The notes beneath the pieces are model-generated. The model was not told the origin of the DNA and searched no databases. It worked only from the letters and a program-made list of their open reading frames with translations. Shown here one piece after another: positions 1 through 9,814 of a stretch of DNA of 64,000 nt. Within the stretch, counting starts at the first letter, position 1; the number at the start of each line of letters is the position of its first letter. The stretch spans positions 558,001 through 622,000 of the forward strand of contig NZ_JACGUT010000082.1 in the NCBI RefSeq assembly GCF_014076845.1, read 5' to 3'. The stretch comes from Colwellia sp. MB3u-41. Its GTDB lineage: Bacteria; Pseudomonadota; Gammaproteobacteria; Enterobacterales; Alteromonadaceae. Both the position numbers and the translations under genes were made by a program.

Positions 1-442
1 TCTCTAATTCTTCAGGCTCATCACCCAGTAATTTTTCAACATATAAATTTTCAGCGAGAAATATTTCCATTGATGCTGCGAAAAAAGCCGGAGCGGTTGC
101 GACTCGATGAACATGTGTGAGTTTCTTTGCTCCATAACCAACTTCTTCTTTTAATTCACGGTTAGCAGCCTGCTCGGGAATTTCGCCTTCATCGATAAGC
201 CCTTTTGGAAAACCAAGTTCATAAGTATGGGTGCCCGCACAATATTCACGTACTAATAATAATGTTTCATTATCAAGCATAGGTACAATCAACACGGCGC
301 CACGACCATACCCTTGCATACGTTCATATTCTCGTTTTTCGCCATTACTAAAGGTGAGATCTATTTGTTCAATTGCAAATAAGCGGCTTTTGGCAACTTG
401 CTTGCGCTGGGTTATTTCGGGGAGTGTTAGAATATTGCTCAT
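1..442 (-). CDS. nudE: NudE, ADP compounds hydrolase (Nudix), 3' end cut by window edge
   Basis: Cytoplasmic Nudix hydrolase that cleaves ADP-ribose, NADH and diadenosine polyphosphates in the characterised E. coli enzyme. I translated it from the reverse strand starting at the ATG at 440-442; about 147 codons are present and the C-terminus runs off the left edge. A complete Nudix box lies at residues 81-103 (G81, E87, R95, E96, E99, E100, G102), preceded by the beta-strand core. It is divergent from yrfG about 100 bp away, the usual nudE/yrfG neighbourhood of gammaproteobacteria. The family name rests on the N-terminal sequence and this neighbourhood; membership of the Nudix superfamily itself is certain. 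Confidence 0.9.
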   Translation of the reverse strand, partial: MSNILTLPEITQRKQVAKSRLFAIEQIDLTFSNGEKREYERMQGYGRGAVLIVPMLDNETLLLVREYCAGTHTYELGFPKGLIDEGEIPEQAANRELKEEVGYGAKKLTHVHRVATAPAFFAASMEIFLAENLYVEKLLGDEPEELE

Positions 443-542
443 GGGGTCTAAAACCTAAGAGTTAAATATTAATAATATAGTCTTAGAATAGCACGTTAAC
501 TTTAGATATAATTAATAAATAATAGCTCAAAGGAAAAATAAA

Positions 543-1217
543 ATGCTTAATTGGTCAAAAATTTCCACTGTCCTTTTAGATATGGATGGCACTATCCTCG
601 ATTTACATTTTGACAATTATTTTTGGCTACATCATTTACCTTTACGCTACAGCGAAAGCGCAAAGATATCACTTGAACAAGCAAAAGAAAACTTGGCAAT
701 CCATTATGAAAAAGTGGTGGGGACAATTGACTGGTACTGTTTAGATTATTGGGCTGAACAAACAAAATTACCCATTCAAGCATTGAAGCGTGAAGTACAA
801 CACTTAATTAGTTTACGCTGTGATGCGCATGATTTTATGGTGGCGTTACGCGAAAGTGGTCGAGAGATTATTCTTGTTACAAATGCTCATCCAGATAGTT
901 TGTTACTTAAAATTGAGTTGACTCAACTCGATAAGTATTTTGATGTTTTATATTCAACGCATGACTTTGGGGTAACGAAAGAATCACAATTGTTATGGGA
1001 ACGTTTACAGGGAAAACAAGGCTTTGACCTAGGTAATACCTTGTTTGTTGATGACAGTATTAATATTTTAGAGTCAGCCCAGCAGTATGGTTTTGAACAT
1101 TTATTAGCGGTTGAAAATCCTGATAGTCAAAAAGCGACACGTACTATAAATAGCTTTCCATCAACATCAGATTTTAGAACATTAATTGATGAAATCAGAA
1201 AAAACCCCATTAAATAG
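543..1217 (+). CDS. yrfG: GMP/IMP nucleotidase YrfG (HAD family)
   Basis: HAD-superfamily phosphatase; the E. coli homologue dephosphorylates GMP and IMP. HAD motif I is DMDGT at residues 13-17 (nucleophile D13, general acid D15), and motif III/IV is the VDDS stretch near residue 176, followed by the AQQYGF helix typical of this subfamily. At 224 residues it has the normal family length. The ATG at 543 follows an AAAGGA Shine-Dalgarno-like stretch. It is divergent from nudE and convergent with gspN. Confidence 0.9.
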   Translation: MLNWSKISTVLLDMDGTILDLHFDNYFWLHHLPLRYSESAKISLEQAKENLAIHYEKVVGTIDWYCLDYWAEQTKLPIQALKREVQHLISLRCDAHDFMVALRESGREIILVTNAHPDSLLLKIELTQLDKYFDVLYSTHDFGVTKESQLLWERLQGKQGFDLGNTLFVDDSINILESAQQYGFEHLLAVENPDSQKATRTINSFPSTSDFRTLIDEIRKNPIK

Positions 1218-1229
1218 TTAATGAACGTG

Positions 1230-1257
1230 AGTCATCCTAACCAGAGTCGGGATGACT
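1230..1257. terminator. hairpin between yrfG and gspN, possible bidirectional terminator
   Basis: An 8-bp perfect inverted repeat (AGTCATCC / GGATGACT) with a 12-base loop lies between the convergent yrfG and gspN stops. There is no strong T-run on either side, so termination is inferred only from position and structure. Confidence 0.4.
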
Positions 1258-1299
1258 ATACCGTGAATTAACCTTTCTAGTATCAGGCCTATTGGTTGA

Positions 1300-2043
1300 T
1301 TAAAAGTTCAAGCGGTAACGTCCTTGGTTATCAGCCTTGCCAATAAAAGATAAAGCGGGTTTAAGCTTTTCCGGAAAATTAGCACTGGGCATTAAATAGC
1401 CATTTCCAGAAGCTCTTTTCATATTATGTACATAAGCGGAAAACGTTAAACCAAGATCATTTTCAGGTGAAATAATAAGGGCTAAAGCACCTTTTTCACA
1501 AGCTAAGGCAGCCGATAAAGCCCCTAATTTTACTTTTTCTGATAATGCCGTTATTGATGCTTTCTTCCAGTCTATAGCCCCAGTCATTTGCTGACATATT
1601 GGTTTGCCAACAATAAATTCATCGACCTTTATATCAATAAGGTTATGCGCTTGCAACGGTATAGGTAAATTGAGTTTTTCAGCAATTTGATTAGCCGCTA
1701 GACTGATCTCTGCATCGGTGATCTTGATTTTTTCAAGCAATTGGCTCGCGGTGAGTTTCCCTTCTGGACCACTAAATAATGCCCCGCCAAACGTTAACTT
1801 AACTTTGGGATCAAGCATTAATAATGAAAAGAAACTTAACTCACTACTGACATTATTAATATCGACATTATCAATACGCACTTGTTTTGCATAGCTTCGC
1901 CACACCGTACCTGAAAGCTCAGATACTTGGGCATTATTGGGTAAGTTAATAAAACTAATAACCCAAGCAGCAGGCATCGTAGAGATTAAAAAGACAATAT
2001 AAACACTAAAAAAAATTGCTCCATAAGCAAACCACTTTTTCAT
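1300..2043 (-). CDS. gspN: type II secretion system protein N (GspN)
   Basis: Inner-membrane-anchored accessory component of the type II secretion system. An N-terminal membrane segment (about residues 7-28) precedes a beta-rich periplasmic region of about 220 residues containing the LSGTVW motif near residue 43 that is typical of GspN. The 247-residue length fits the family. It is the last gene of the gsp operon; its ATG overlaps the gspM stop by one base. GspN is missing from some systems, so its presence points to the full twelve-gene layout. Confidence 0.88.
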   Translation of the reverse strand: MKKWFAYGAIFFSVYIVFLISTMPAAWVISFINLPNNAQVSELSGTVWRSYAKQVRIDNVDINNVSSELSFFSLLMLDPKVKLTFGGALFSGPEGKLTASQLLEKIKITDAEISLAANQIAEKLNLPIPLQAHNLIDIKVDEFIVGKPICQQMTGAIDWKKASITALSEKVKLGALSAALACEKGALALIISPENDLGLTFSAYVHNMKRASGNGYLMPSANFPEKLKPALSFIGKADNQGRYRLNF

Positions 2044-2513
2044 TAACCTTTTCCTAATTGTAAACGACGCACTCTCACGACACCGTTGCGTTCAGCTTTA
2101 CTTAAATCAATACTTTTCACAACTAAACCTTCATTGTTAGCTAAAAACTCAAGCCAACTGAGTAATTGTATAAACGGTACTTCATCGATCCAAACTTGCA
2201 AGTCTTCACCTTGAGGCTGTAAACGTGCGATAGAAATATTATTGCGACCTGCACTGCCATTTACAATACTAGAAAGGCTGCCATTACTCACGGCTGATGC
2301 AGCTCTTTTTTGAGATTGTTGATAGCGTTGTGTACTTTCTTGTACCCAGGTAAAAAGTGCTTGCTGACGCACTAACTTTTGTTGAGTTTTTTGGGTGTTA
2401 TTAACCAATGGCTGCCAAATGATACTGTAAAATAAAAACAGCACCACCACCAAACTCATGATCGCAACGAGTCGTTGCTCAGAGCTTTTTAATTGTTGCC
2501 ACCAGACTTTCAT
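2043..2513 (-). CDS. gspM: type II secretion system protein M (GspM)
   Basis: Bitopic inner-membrane protein of the secretion platform, partner of GspL. One membrane segment (about residues 17-34) follows the short cytoplasmic lead containing SSEQRL, and a ferredoxin-like periplasmic domain fills the C-terminus. The 156-residue length is normal. The start overlaps the end of gspL and the end overlaps gspN by single bases, implying translational coupling. Confidence 0.92.
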   Translation of the reverse strand: MKVWWQQLKSSEQRLVAIMSLVVVLFLFYSIIWQPLVNNTQKTQQKLVRQQALFTWVQESTQRYQQSQKRAASAVSNGSLSSIVNGSAGRNNISIARLQPQGEDLQVWIDEVPFIQLLSWLEFLANNEGLVVKSIDLSKAERNGVVRVRRLQLGKG

Positions 2514-3844
2514 TATCGCCCCTTACTTGTATTCGTTGATTGCTGATTATTAATATCACTGCTAATACTAAATGAACCAGAAATTTGATCACCTTGATTA
2601 TTTTGTGCGCCCAATGAAACTGTTAAGTTGCTTTTTTCAAGGGCTATTTTTAACTGATCAAAATATTGATAATCACTGGCCGTTGCCTGCATACGAATTT
2701 CATTTCGCTTGCCATCAAACTTCAAGGTATGAGGTTTTATTTCTGGCACTAGGGCTAATGCTGGCTGAACTTGGGTTAATATTGCTAAAAAGCCACTTTC
2801 ACCACTAGAGTCGCCTACCTCTTTGAGCTTTTGTTTAAGCTGAGACCGAATAGTTGTCACTCGAACACGCTTCGTTTTAGGAAAGGTCTTTTTGTAGGTA
2901 CTAATAATCTGCTGTTCTAATTGTGCCTGCTGACTATTGAGTTGCATTAATTCGGCGCCTTTAATTCCTACATTTAGCAATAAAGCAAACGTTGCAATAC
3001 CTGCGGCCCATAACCAGCCTGTTAACGCCGGTGAACGTTGTTCTTTGGTTTTAAATTCACCTTGCAACAAGTTAAATTTATCTGCTTTATCATGGCTATA
3101 TGTTGCAGCCAATAACGCCAAAGGTAACTCTTCTGGCATCACATTAATGATAAGTTCAGCGGTCGATTCTGGCAAGACTGAATAAGCATTTAAAGAGAAC
3201 GAAGTAGGCTCTTCGTGATGGCTATCATCATCCACTGACTTTGCTTGCGCGCTTTTACCTTCGACAACGACTTCGGTGTTACTCAGCGACTGACTCATAA
3301 TTGGCCAAGTATTGTTGTCTATCGTGGCTCCTTGCCACTTTCCTTGTCGTATCAGTATTTGCTCACCTAAGACAATCGCACTACCGACATTAGCCTTACT
3401 CAATGGCATAGCGAGTACGTCAGGTATTATTTTTTTACAGGTAATATCAGCGTTTTCTAACCACGCTTGCCATAGCTTAAGCTGAGCATACTCAACGACT
3501 GCAACAAAACAGTTATACTTGCTATTGGCAATTTTTATCCCGCTGTAAGCGAAGAACAAATCTTCCACGTCTTGCGCTAATTCATCTTCAAGCATATACG
3601 GTACTGCTAAGCGCATCGCTTTCGCAGACTTACTCGGCACCGTTAAACTTTTCAGACTAATGTCACTCGCTGGAATAAAGGCAATAACTTCACGCTGCTT
3701 TGCCTTTTCAGCGAGTTGCTCTAGTGCATTTGCATCGGGGAGTTCCCCACTTGCAATGATGCCTTCTTGATCGTCACTAAATATTAGCCAATGCACCGCA
3801 TCTTTCGCGCTACTGCCTAATCGGATGTATAACTTTTCGGCCAT
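2513..3844 (-). CDS. gspL: type II secretion system protein L (GspL)
   Basis: Links the cytoplasmic ATPase GspE to the inner-membrane platform. An actin-like cytoplasmic domain (about residues 1-240) contains the conserved AVPYMLED segment that contacts GspE in the family. A membrane helix follows at about 275-293, then a periplasmic ferredoxin-like domain. The 443 residues include a low-complexity linker near 195-225. One-base overlaps with gspK and gspM indicate translational coupling. Confidence 0.92.
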   Translation of the reverse strand: MAEKLYIRLGSSAKDAVHWLIFSDDQEGIIASGELPDANALEQLAEKAKQREVIAFIPASDISLKSLTVPSKSAKAMRLAVPYMLEDELAQDVEDLFFAYSGIKIANSKYNCFVAVVEYAQLKLWQAWLENADITCKKIIPDVLAMPLSKANVGSAIVLGEQILIRQGKWQGATIDNNTWPIMSQSLSNTEVVVEGKSAQAKSVDDDSHHEEPTSFSLNAYSVLPESTAELIINVMPEELPLALLAATYSHDKADKFNLLQGEFKTKEQRSPALTGWLWAAGIATFALLLNVGIKGAELMQLNSQQAQLEQQIISTYKKTFPKTKRVRVTTIRSQLKQKLKEVGDSSGESGFLAILTQVQPALALVPEIKPHTLKFDGKRNEIRMQATASDYQYFDQLKIALEKSNLTVSLGAQNNQGDQISGSFSISSDINNQQSTNTSKGR

Positions 3845-4872
3845 TACTCTCGTCCTATGGTACGACTCACTACAGAGATATTATTATTACTTTCAACTTT
3901 CATTAAAGTACTTAACGCAAAGAAACTGTTGTTAAAACTGGCAATACTTTTAAGTTTAAAATATTGGCTGTCAACAACAAATTGCTTCTTTTGCTCATTA
4001 GTTATTTTTTTATTTTTAACTATTGCTTGCAGACTAAAAAAGTCATTAACTGTTTTAAAACCATCACCTTTTCGGTCAGCTAATGCTTGCTCAACATCAG
4101 CGAGAGGAATATCTAGCAAGACCTGTAAAAGTTCTGCTTGTTCGATGCGAACAGTATTTAGGTTTATTTCATGCAAATTACTATTGGGTAGTACGCAAAC
4201 ATACGCTTTTAATTTATTGATAACGGGCACAGTAAAGTGTTCGATTAGGCGCAGCTCGGTAATACTTGCTAAATAGTGATTAGCCGGTAAATAAGGAAAC
4301 TCTTTTGCTGAGTAGTCATTATCTTCTGCTCCACCAGCACTCGCTATAGCACTGTCTTGATCAAGCCAATCAATTAACGCATCGGTCATATACTCAGCTT
4401 CAAACTGACTAACACCTTCGACGCCTAGTGAAATAATTAATTCTTTAAAGGCCTCTTGTATTGGCGGTTTTTTAAGTCCTGAAGGGGTGATACTTGAATT
4501 GGTTCTTAACGCATTCAAGTTCAAACAAGCTTGCATATCAAAGATTTCACCGGTGATTTGTCCAAAATCTACGGGATAGCTTGTTTCTCCTTGCGCCCAT
4601 ATTTGCTCTAAATGCGTGATCTCTTTTTCATCTTCAAAAGCATTAATTAATATTGTTTTTGCAAACGCTTCAGCTCCCATCGCATACCAATAAGCTTGCT
4701 GATTTAGCGTTATGTTATTCGTTCGTTGCATTTGTAACTGTAAACGAGCTGTCATTTGTGTTGCAAGGACGGCGGCTAAAGCGACAATCAGCAAAACGGT
4801 GATCAGAGCAACACCCCGATTATTTTGATAGGGTTTTGTTTTTATCGCCCGAGGTAACTGATAATCAAACAT
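3844..4872 (-). CDS. gspK: type II secretion system minor pseudopilin GspK
   Basis: Largest minor pseudopilin, which caps the pseudopilus tip with GspI and GspJ. The prepilin cleavage site is RG|VALITVLL at about residues 19-20, followed by a hydrophobic helix. As usual for GspK the position after the helix start lacks the Glu5 found in other pseudopilins. The alpha domain (about 100-290) carries the QACLNLNAL and LIDWLDQD signatures. It overlaps gspJ by one base at 4872. Confidence 0.93.
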   Translation of the reverse strand: MFDYQLPRAIKTKPYQNNRGVALITVLLIVALAAVLATQMTARLQLQMQRTNNITLNQQAYWYAMGAEAFAKTILINAFEDEKEITHLEQIWAQGETSYPVDFGQITGEIFDMQACLNLNALRTNSSITPSGLKKPPIQEAFKELIISLGVEGVSQFEAEYMTDALIDWLDQDSAIASAGGAEDNDYSAKEFPYLPANHYLASITELRLIEHFTVPVINKLKAYVCVLPNSNLHEINLNTVRIEQAELLQVLLDIPLADVEQALADRKGDGFKTVNDFFSLQAIVKNKKITNEQKKQFVVDSQYFKLKSIASFNNSFFALSTLMKVESNNNISVVSRTIGRE

Positions 4873-5522
4873 TACGGTTTCCCTGACAAAGCAGCTGAAT
4901 TACCAAGGTTGTCACCTGCGACTAAAAACTCTCTGCGGATCAGTCCGTAATCTTTCGTTAGCAGCTCTATCGCAATAGCTTGCGGTAAACTTTTGCTAAT
5001 AATTTCTTTTTGCCATTTTTTATTATAGTAAAATTCAAAATTTAGCGCTTCAATTTCTGTGATTAGCTTCCTTACTTTAGGCTCTTGTCCTTGAATAGCA
5101 TCAACAAAATTAAAATGAAGTCGCTCAAACGTTTCATCGTTTAATTGGTAGGCAACTGATTGCATTGTACTGCGCGGTAAGAGTAAACCCGGGTTTGTCC
5201 ATCCGTGTCGAACAAAGGCTAATGTACTCTCACTATTTGAGAAACTGTTATTGTCGGTATATAAAAAGTCCACCTGCGGCTCTTCACCATTTAGCCGCAT
5301 ACTACGCTTGGCAATTTGCAGTAAATCTCGTTCAATTAATAAAAAACCACGCTGTAGTTCATTGACTCGTTCTGTGTGAATTTTAGAAGACTCATTACTT
5401 TTTAAGACCGTATTAAAAATCGTAAAACTACTCAAGCTGATCATCGAAAAAATTGCGATGGCTATTAATACTTCTAAGAGGGTAAAGCCTTTAATTTTTG
5501 GCTTCTTAATATGAACACTCAT
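4872..5522 (-). CDS. gspJ: type II secretion system minor pseudopilin GspJ
   Basis: Minor pseudopilin of the tip complex. The prepilin peptidase site is KG|FTLLEVLIAIAIF near residue 12, with Glu5 present. I place the start at the ATG at 5522, which overlaps the gspI TGA stop as TGATG; an upstream TTG in frame is less likely. This gives 216 residues, normal for GspJ. It carries the later family feature LPRSTMQSVAY in the globular domain. Confidence 0.92.
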   Translation of the reverse strand: MSVHIKKPKIKGFTLLEVLIAIAIFSMISLSSFTIFNTVLKSNESSKIHTERVNELQRGFLLIERDLLQIAKRSMRLNGEEPQVDFLYTDNNSFSNSESTLAFVRHGWTNPGLLLPRSTMQSVAYQLNDETFERLHFNFVDAIQGQEPKVRKLITEIEALNFEFYYNKKWQKEIISKSLPQAIAIELLTKDYGLIRREFLVAGDNLGNSAALSGKP

Positions 5523-5923
5523 CAAAGCTGACTCTTTGACAGATAGGTTACCATGCTGGTAATCGCTAATTTTTGATCTTCTTTATTGCGCACTTCAATG
5601 ACAACGGAGCGCATATTTTTATTTTCTGTTTTAATCACTTTTTGTAGCCAAAACCATTCTTGGCCAGCCATTTCAACTTTGCCTTTTTTATTATTTTTAG
5701 GTGGCCACTCTTCTGCTAAAGTTACGGCAACTAATTGATTAGAAGCAACCCAATTGGCTAATACTTTACTTTCCAAGTGACTTAAATTTTTGAAGTTATT
5801 GTCAGCCGCACTTAATAAGGCAATACCCGCAATTGAAAAGATGGCCATCGCTAACATGACTTCAATTAAGGTGAAGCCTAATGATAATTTATGCATTGAT
5901 TTCTGCACCTGATTAGTCATCAA
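5522..5923 (-). CDS. gspI: type II secretion system minor pseudopilin GspI
   Basis: Minor pseudopilin that nucleates the GspI-J-K tip. The prepilin site LG|FTLIEVMLAMAIF lies near residue 16, and the short 133-residue length is typical. The ANWVASNQL stretch after the helix is a GspI hallmark. It overlaps the end of gspH by 11 bases and its stop shares bases with the gspJ start. Confidence 0.93.
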   Translation of the reverse strand: MMTNQVQKSMHKLSLGFTLIEVMLAMAIFSIAGIALLSAADNNFKNLSHLESKVLANWVASNQLVAVTLAEEWPPKNNKKGKVEMAGQEWFWLQKVIKTENKNMRSVVIEVRNKEDQKLAITSMVTYLSKSQL

Positions 5924-6557
5924 AGAGTGGTCCTTCGACGTTTAATGGGGTGGTATATAGACCGGTTACTTTAAAGTAAAGTTTTGCTTCAGTATAACCA
6001 TTTTCAATAAATTGAAAGCGTAAGCTAAACGGTGTAATTTCGCCGCCAGAGAGCATATAAATTTGTGGGATGAGTTTTTTCTTCTTTTTCGTGTTTTCTA
6101 AGTCATCTTCTTCTTTTAGCTCATCCTCTGTGTTTTCTGCTTGCAGCTCATTAAATGACTCAGTATCAAATAATTGTGGTTCTTCTATGGGTAAATCATC
6201 AAGTTGTAAAACTAACTCAACACCCTCGGGTAATTTATAACGACTGAACAGTTCATTTTCAGAAACATCAGACCAACTTACACCATCGTAGCCTAGGAAT
6301 TGATAGCCATTTTTATCAATCATTAACCCAAGTTCAATGTTGTTCAACATACCGTATTCAGCAGCAATACTGAAAACACCCGCAAAACGTTTACTTGACT
6401 GCTCAAGGGTTTCTTCGGTTTTGTTACCTGAGGCCGTAAACTGCACAACAGAAACCATTAATCCAACAAGCACAATCACCAGCATCACTTCAATTAAAGT
6501 GAAGCCGTTTGGTCGATTATTACGGTTAAAATAATGGTTCATGTTAAATTTTTTCAC
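5913..6557 (-). CDS. gspH: type II secretion system minor pseudopilin GspH
   Basis: Minor pseudopilin that joins the tip complex to the GspG fibre. The prepilin cleavage site is NG|FTLIEVMLVIVLVG. I prefer the GTG start at 6557, which follows the gspG stop by five bases with an AGTAGG Shine-Dalgarno-like sequence over that stop; an ATG at 6542 is the alternative, and the longest frame would start at 6587 inside gspG. The globular domain has an unusual highly charged insert (glutamate/aspartate-rich, then five lysines) encoded at about 6070-6165. Confidence 0.88.
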   Translation of the reverse strand: MKKFNMNHYFNRNNRPNGFTLIEVMLVIVLVGLMVSVVQFTASGNKTEETLEQSSKRFAGVFSIAAEYGMLNNIELGLMIDKNGYQFLGYDGVSWSDVSENELFSRYKLPEGVELVLQLDDLPIEEPQLFDTESFNELQAENTEDELKEEDDLENTKKKKKLIPQIYMLSGGEITPFSLRFQFIENGYTEAKLYFKVTGLYTTPLNVEGPLFDD

Positions 6558-6562
6558 AAGAC

Positions 6563-7018
6563 CTACTGGTAGTCGCCAAGGTTCCAATTACCAATATCAT
6601 CTTCGGTACCTGGTTCACCGTCGGGTCCCATGGTAAAGATATCAATATCTCCATTTTCTCCTGGGTTTAATAATTGATATTCGTTACCCCAAGGGTCATC
6701 CGGTAAACGTTTAACGTAACCACCATTTGGAAAGCGACGCGGTAAAGGCTCAACATCAGTTTCTTCAACTAAAGCCTCCAAACCTTGCTCTGTACTGGGA
6801 TATTTATAATTATCCATTTTGTACATACTCAACGAGGTTTCTAAGGCATTAATATCTTGTACCGCTTTTTGAACCTTTGCTGTATCCATATTACCCATTA
6901 AGTTTTGAACAACGACACTGCCTAATAAACCGATAATCACGATAACAACCATGACTTCTAATAAGGTAAAACCTCGTTGTTTATTTTTCGCTTTCATTGG
7001 TTGAGTTTTTTCGTACAC
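6563..7018 (-). CDS. gspG: type II secretion system major pseudopilin GspG
   Basis: Major pseudopilin that polymerises into the periplasmic piston. The prepilin site RG|FTLLEVMVVIVIIG is followed by the family landmarks YPSTEQGLEAL, LPDDPWGNEY and the acidic calcium-binding-like C-terminal loop rich in D, G and E. The start at 7018 is supported by a GGAGG Shine-Dalgarno sequence formed by the last codons of gspF, although an ATG seven codons later would give a more usual short leader. The mature length (about 135 residues) is normal. Confidence 0.95.
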   Translation of the reverse strand: MYEKTQPMKAKNKQRGFTLLEVMVVIVIIGLLGSVVVQNLMGNMDTAKVQKAVQDINALETSLSMYKMDNYKYPSTEQGLEALVEETDVEPLPRRFPNGGYVKRLPDDPWGNEYQLLNPGENGDIDIFTMGPDGEPGTEDDIGNWNLGDYQ

Positions 7019-7019
7019 A

Positions 7020-8243
7020 TTAACCTCCTACTAAGGTATTTAACTGAAGAATAGGCTGTAATATAGCCATTACTATAAAAAGAACGATACCGGCCATAAC
7101 AATCATCAAGGCGGGTTCAAAAGCTTTTAGCGATATATTCATCAACGCTTCAAACTCTCTATCTTGGTTGTCTGCTGAGCGACCCAACATGTGTTCAAGC
7201 TTGCCACTTTTTTCACCACTGGCAATCATATGAAGCATCATCGGGGGAAATAATTTCGTTTGCTCTAAAGAAACCCGAAGACTTGCACCTTCACGCACTT
7301 TGTCTGCTGATTCTTTTACACATTTTTTAATGTATAAATTTTCTAAAACTTCACCTGATATTTTCATACTTTCCAGTAAAGGCACAGCACTAGCGGTAAG
7401 GATACTTAAGGTACGTGCAAAACGAGCGGTGTTAATACCTCGAATTATTTTTCCTATGCCAGGCAGGCTGATCACTTTTTGATGAAAAGCAAATTTGAAC
7501 GTGGCCTTTTTCATTAAATGAGTAAACCCAGCAATAAGCAGGGTAATTAGTATAAGAATATACAAACCGTTATCTCTGAGAAAATCACTGGCGCTGATTA
7601 AAAACTGTGTTGACGCCGGTAAGCTTGCTCCCATGTGATCAAACTGACCAACAATTTTCGGCACTACCGCAGTGAGCAGTATAGCAATAACGCCGATGGC
7701 TACTACGGTCATAATAACAGGGTAAATAAGCGCTTGAATTATTTGTGAACGTAATAGCTCGCGCTGCTCTGTGTAGTCAGCCAAACGGTTTAATACGGTG
7801 TCTAAAAAGCCCGACTTTTCACCGGCTGCTACCATTGCACGATATAAACCACTAAATACATAAGGAAATTCTGACATGCTTTCTGCTAAACCATAGCCCT
7901 CAGTTACTTTAGTACGCACAGCCATGATCATACTTTTCATGCTGTTTTTTTCACATTGCTCGCCAACAGCAAGCAATGACTCTTCAATTGGTAAACCTGA
8001 CTCTACTAAGGTTGCTAACTGCCGTGTGATTAATGCAAGCTCGGCAACGGACACTTTTGTTCGACCCGCAAAGCGCGACTTATTTGCTGCTTGCTTGGTT
8101 TTTTGTAAGCTTGGTGTTACCTCTGTTGGCATCAAACCTTTGTCACGTAATAAGCCACGTACATGTCTGGGTGTATCGCCTTCGATAACGCCCTTTACCG
8201 CTTTACCACGGCTATTTACTGCTTGATAATCAAAAGCTGCCAT
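7020..8243 (-). CDS. gspF: type II secretion system inner membrane protein GspF
   Basis: Polytopic platform protein thought to couple the ATPase to pseudopilus growth. It has two repeated GspF cytoplasmic domains (about residues 70-195 and 275-395), each followed by hydrophobic segments; three membrane helices are visible near 170-195, 222-240 and 375-398. The opening MAAFDYQAVNSRGKAVKG is characteristic. The 407-residue length is standard. The last codons form the Shine-Dalgarno sequence of gspG. Confidence 0.95.
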   Translation of the reverse strand: MAAFDYQAVNSRGKAVKGVIEGDTPRHVRGLLRDKGLMPTEVTPSLQKTKQAANKSRFAGRTKVSVAELALITRQLATLVESGLPIEESLLAVGEQCEKNSMKSMIMAVRTKVTEGYGLAESMSEFPYVFSGLYRAMVAAGEKSGFLDTVLNRLADYTEQRELLRSQIIQALIYPVIMTVVAIGVIAILLTAVVPKIVGQFDHMGASLPASTQFLISASDFLRDNGLYILILITLLIAGFTHLMKKATFKFAFHQKVISLPGIGKIIRGINTARFARTLSILTASAVPLLESMKISGEVLENLYIKKCVKESADKVREGASLRVSLEQTKLFPPMMLHMIASGEKSGKLEHMLGRSADNQDREFEALMNISLKAFEPALMIVMAGIVLFIVMAILQPILQLNTLVGG

Positions 8244-8256
8244 AATAAAACTCTAG

Positions 8257-9813
8257 TTAATCTTCTCTTGTAACACGCAAAACTTCTTCAAGTGTTGTTT
8301 GTCCTGTGATGACTTTATCAAAACCATCACGACGAATGCTTGGCGTACTTTGGCGAATAAACTTTTCGATAGCTTGCTCACCTTTGCCGTTATGAATGAG
8401 TTCACGTACTTTATCGTCAACAACAATGAGCTCATGAATACCCATGCGTCCTTTATAGCCCTTTTGACTACATTCACTACAACCAATAGCACGATATATT
8501 TTTTGCGTATTATCTTTAGGTAGTTCCAGTAATTTAAGTTCCGGCTCATCAGGTAAATGGCTTTCTTTACAATGTGGGCACAACGTTCTAACGAGTCGCT
8601 GGGCTAGCACACCCAACAAGCTTGATGATAACAAAAATGACTCGACACCCATATCTTCCATGCGGGTTATTGCGCCAGCGGCACTGTTAGTATGCAATGT
8701 TGACATCACTAAGTGCCCGGTCAAACTTGCTTGTACACCAATCTGGGCTGTTTCTAAATCGCGAATTTCACCCACCATAACCACATCGGGATCTTGACGA
8801 AGAATCGCGCGCAAGCCACGAGCAAAGGTCATATCCACTTTGGTGTTAACTTGAGTTTGCCCAATACCTTCAATAGCATACTCGATGGGGTCTTCAACGG
8901 TTAATACATTGCGCTCTTTTGAGTCAATCTGGCTTAACCCCGCATAAAGCGTGGTACTTTTACCCGACCCCGTTGGACCGGTAACTAAAATAATACCGTG
9001 TGGTTTATCAATAAGTTTTGAAAACTTTTTACGATTAGCAAGTGTCATGCCTAAATCTTCAAGATCAAGACGTACTGAGTTTTTATCAAGTAAACGTAAC
9101 ACGACACGCTCGCCATGACCGGTTGGCATTGTTGAAACACGCACATCAACAGCTCGACCGGCAATGCGCAAAGAAATCCGGCCATCTTGAGGAATACGTT
9201 TTTCAGCGATATCAAGTTTTGCCATGACCTTAATACGAGAAACGAGTAATGAAGCAAGTTTGCGATTAGGCTTCAACACTTCCCTTAAAACACCATCGAC
9301 TCGAAAACGAATTTGTAATGTAGATTCAAACGTTTCAATGTGTATATCTGAAGCATTTTCCTTTATTGCTTCACTCAACATCGCGTTAATCAATTTAATG
9401 ATAGGGGCATCGTCTTCATTCTCAAGAAGATCTTCAGTTTCAGTCATCTCATCCGCAAGGGAATATAAATCAACTTCGTTACCAATATCTTCCATCATTT
9501 GCTGAGCTTCAGATGAATCTCGTTGATACGAAATAGTCAGCAACTGTTCAAATTCATCTAATGAATGAAACTCAATGGCAAAAGTGGTCTTTAATACCCT
9601 ACGCACTTCTAATACGGCCGCACTGCTAACATTCGCCAAGCAGTGTAATGTGTATTGGTCATTATTTTTGCTAATAAGTACACTATGGCGCTTTGCAAAA
9701 TTAAAAGGTAGGCGGGTTATCAGCACGGTTTCTTCCACTATATTTTGCACATGACTTGTGACATTTAAGGTGGAAATGCTTTCAATGGCTTCGCTCGTGT
9801 CAAGATCAGCCAT
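8257..9813 (-). CDS. gspE: type II secretion system ATPase GspE
   Basis: Cytoplasmic hexameric ATPase that powers pseudopilus assembly. Walker A is GPTGSGKST at residues 279-287 (K285). The Asp box, the Walker B region ([12 protein letters not shown]) and the His box ([11 protein letters not shown]) follow. A CxxC...CxxC zinc motif (CPHC, CSEC) near residues 410-450 is the GspE metal-binding domain. It has 518 residues. An N1E-like domain precedes the catalytic core. The gap to gspD is one base. Confidence 0.96.
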   Translation of the reverse strand: MADLDTSEAIESISTLNVTSHVQNIVEETVLITRLPFNFAKRHSVLISKNNDQYTLHCLANVSSAAVLEVRRVLKTTFAIEFHSLDEFEQLLTISYQRDSSEAQQMMEDIGNEVDLYSLADEMTETEDLLENEDDAPIIKLINAMLSEAIKENASDIHIETFESTLQIRFRVDGVLREVLKPNRKLASLLVSRIKVMAKLDIAEKRIPQDGRISLRIAGRAVDVRVSTMPTGHGERVVLRLLDKNSVRLDLEDLGMTLANRKKFSKLIDKPHGIILVTGPTGSGKSTTLYAGLSQIDSKERNVLTVEDPIEYAIEGIGQTQVNTKVDMTFARGLRAILRQDPDVVMVGEIRDLETAQIGVQASLTGHLVMSTLHTNSAAGAITRMEDMGVESFLLSSSLLGVLAQRLVRTLCPHCKESHLPDEPELKLLELPKDNTQKIYRAIGCSECSQKGYKGRMGIHELIVVDDKVRELIHNGKGEQAIEKFIRQSTPSIRRDGFDKVITGQTTLEEVLRVTRED

Positions 9814-9814
9814 A

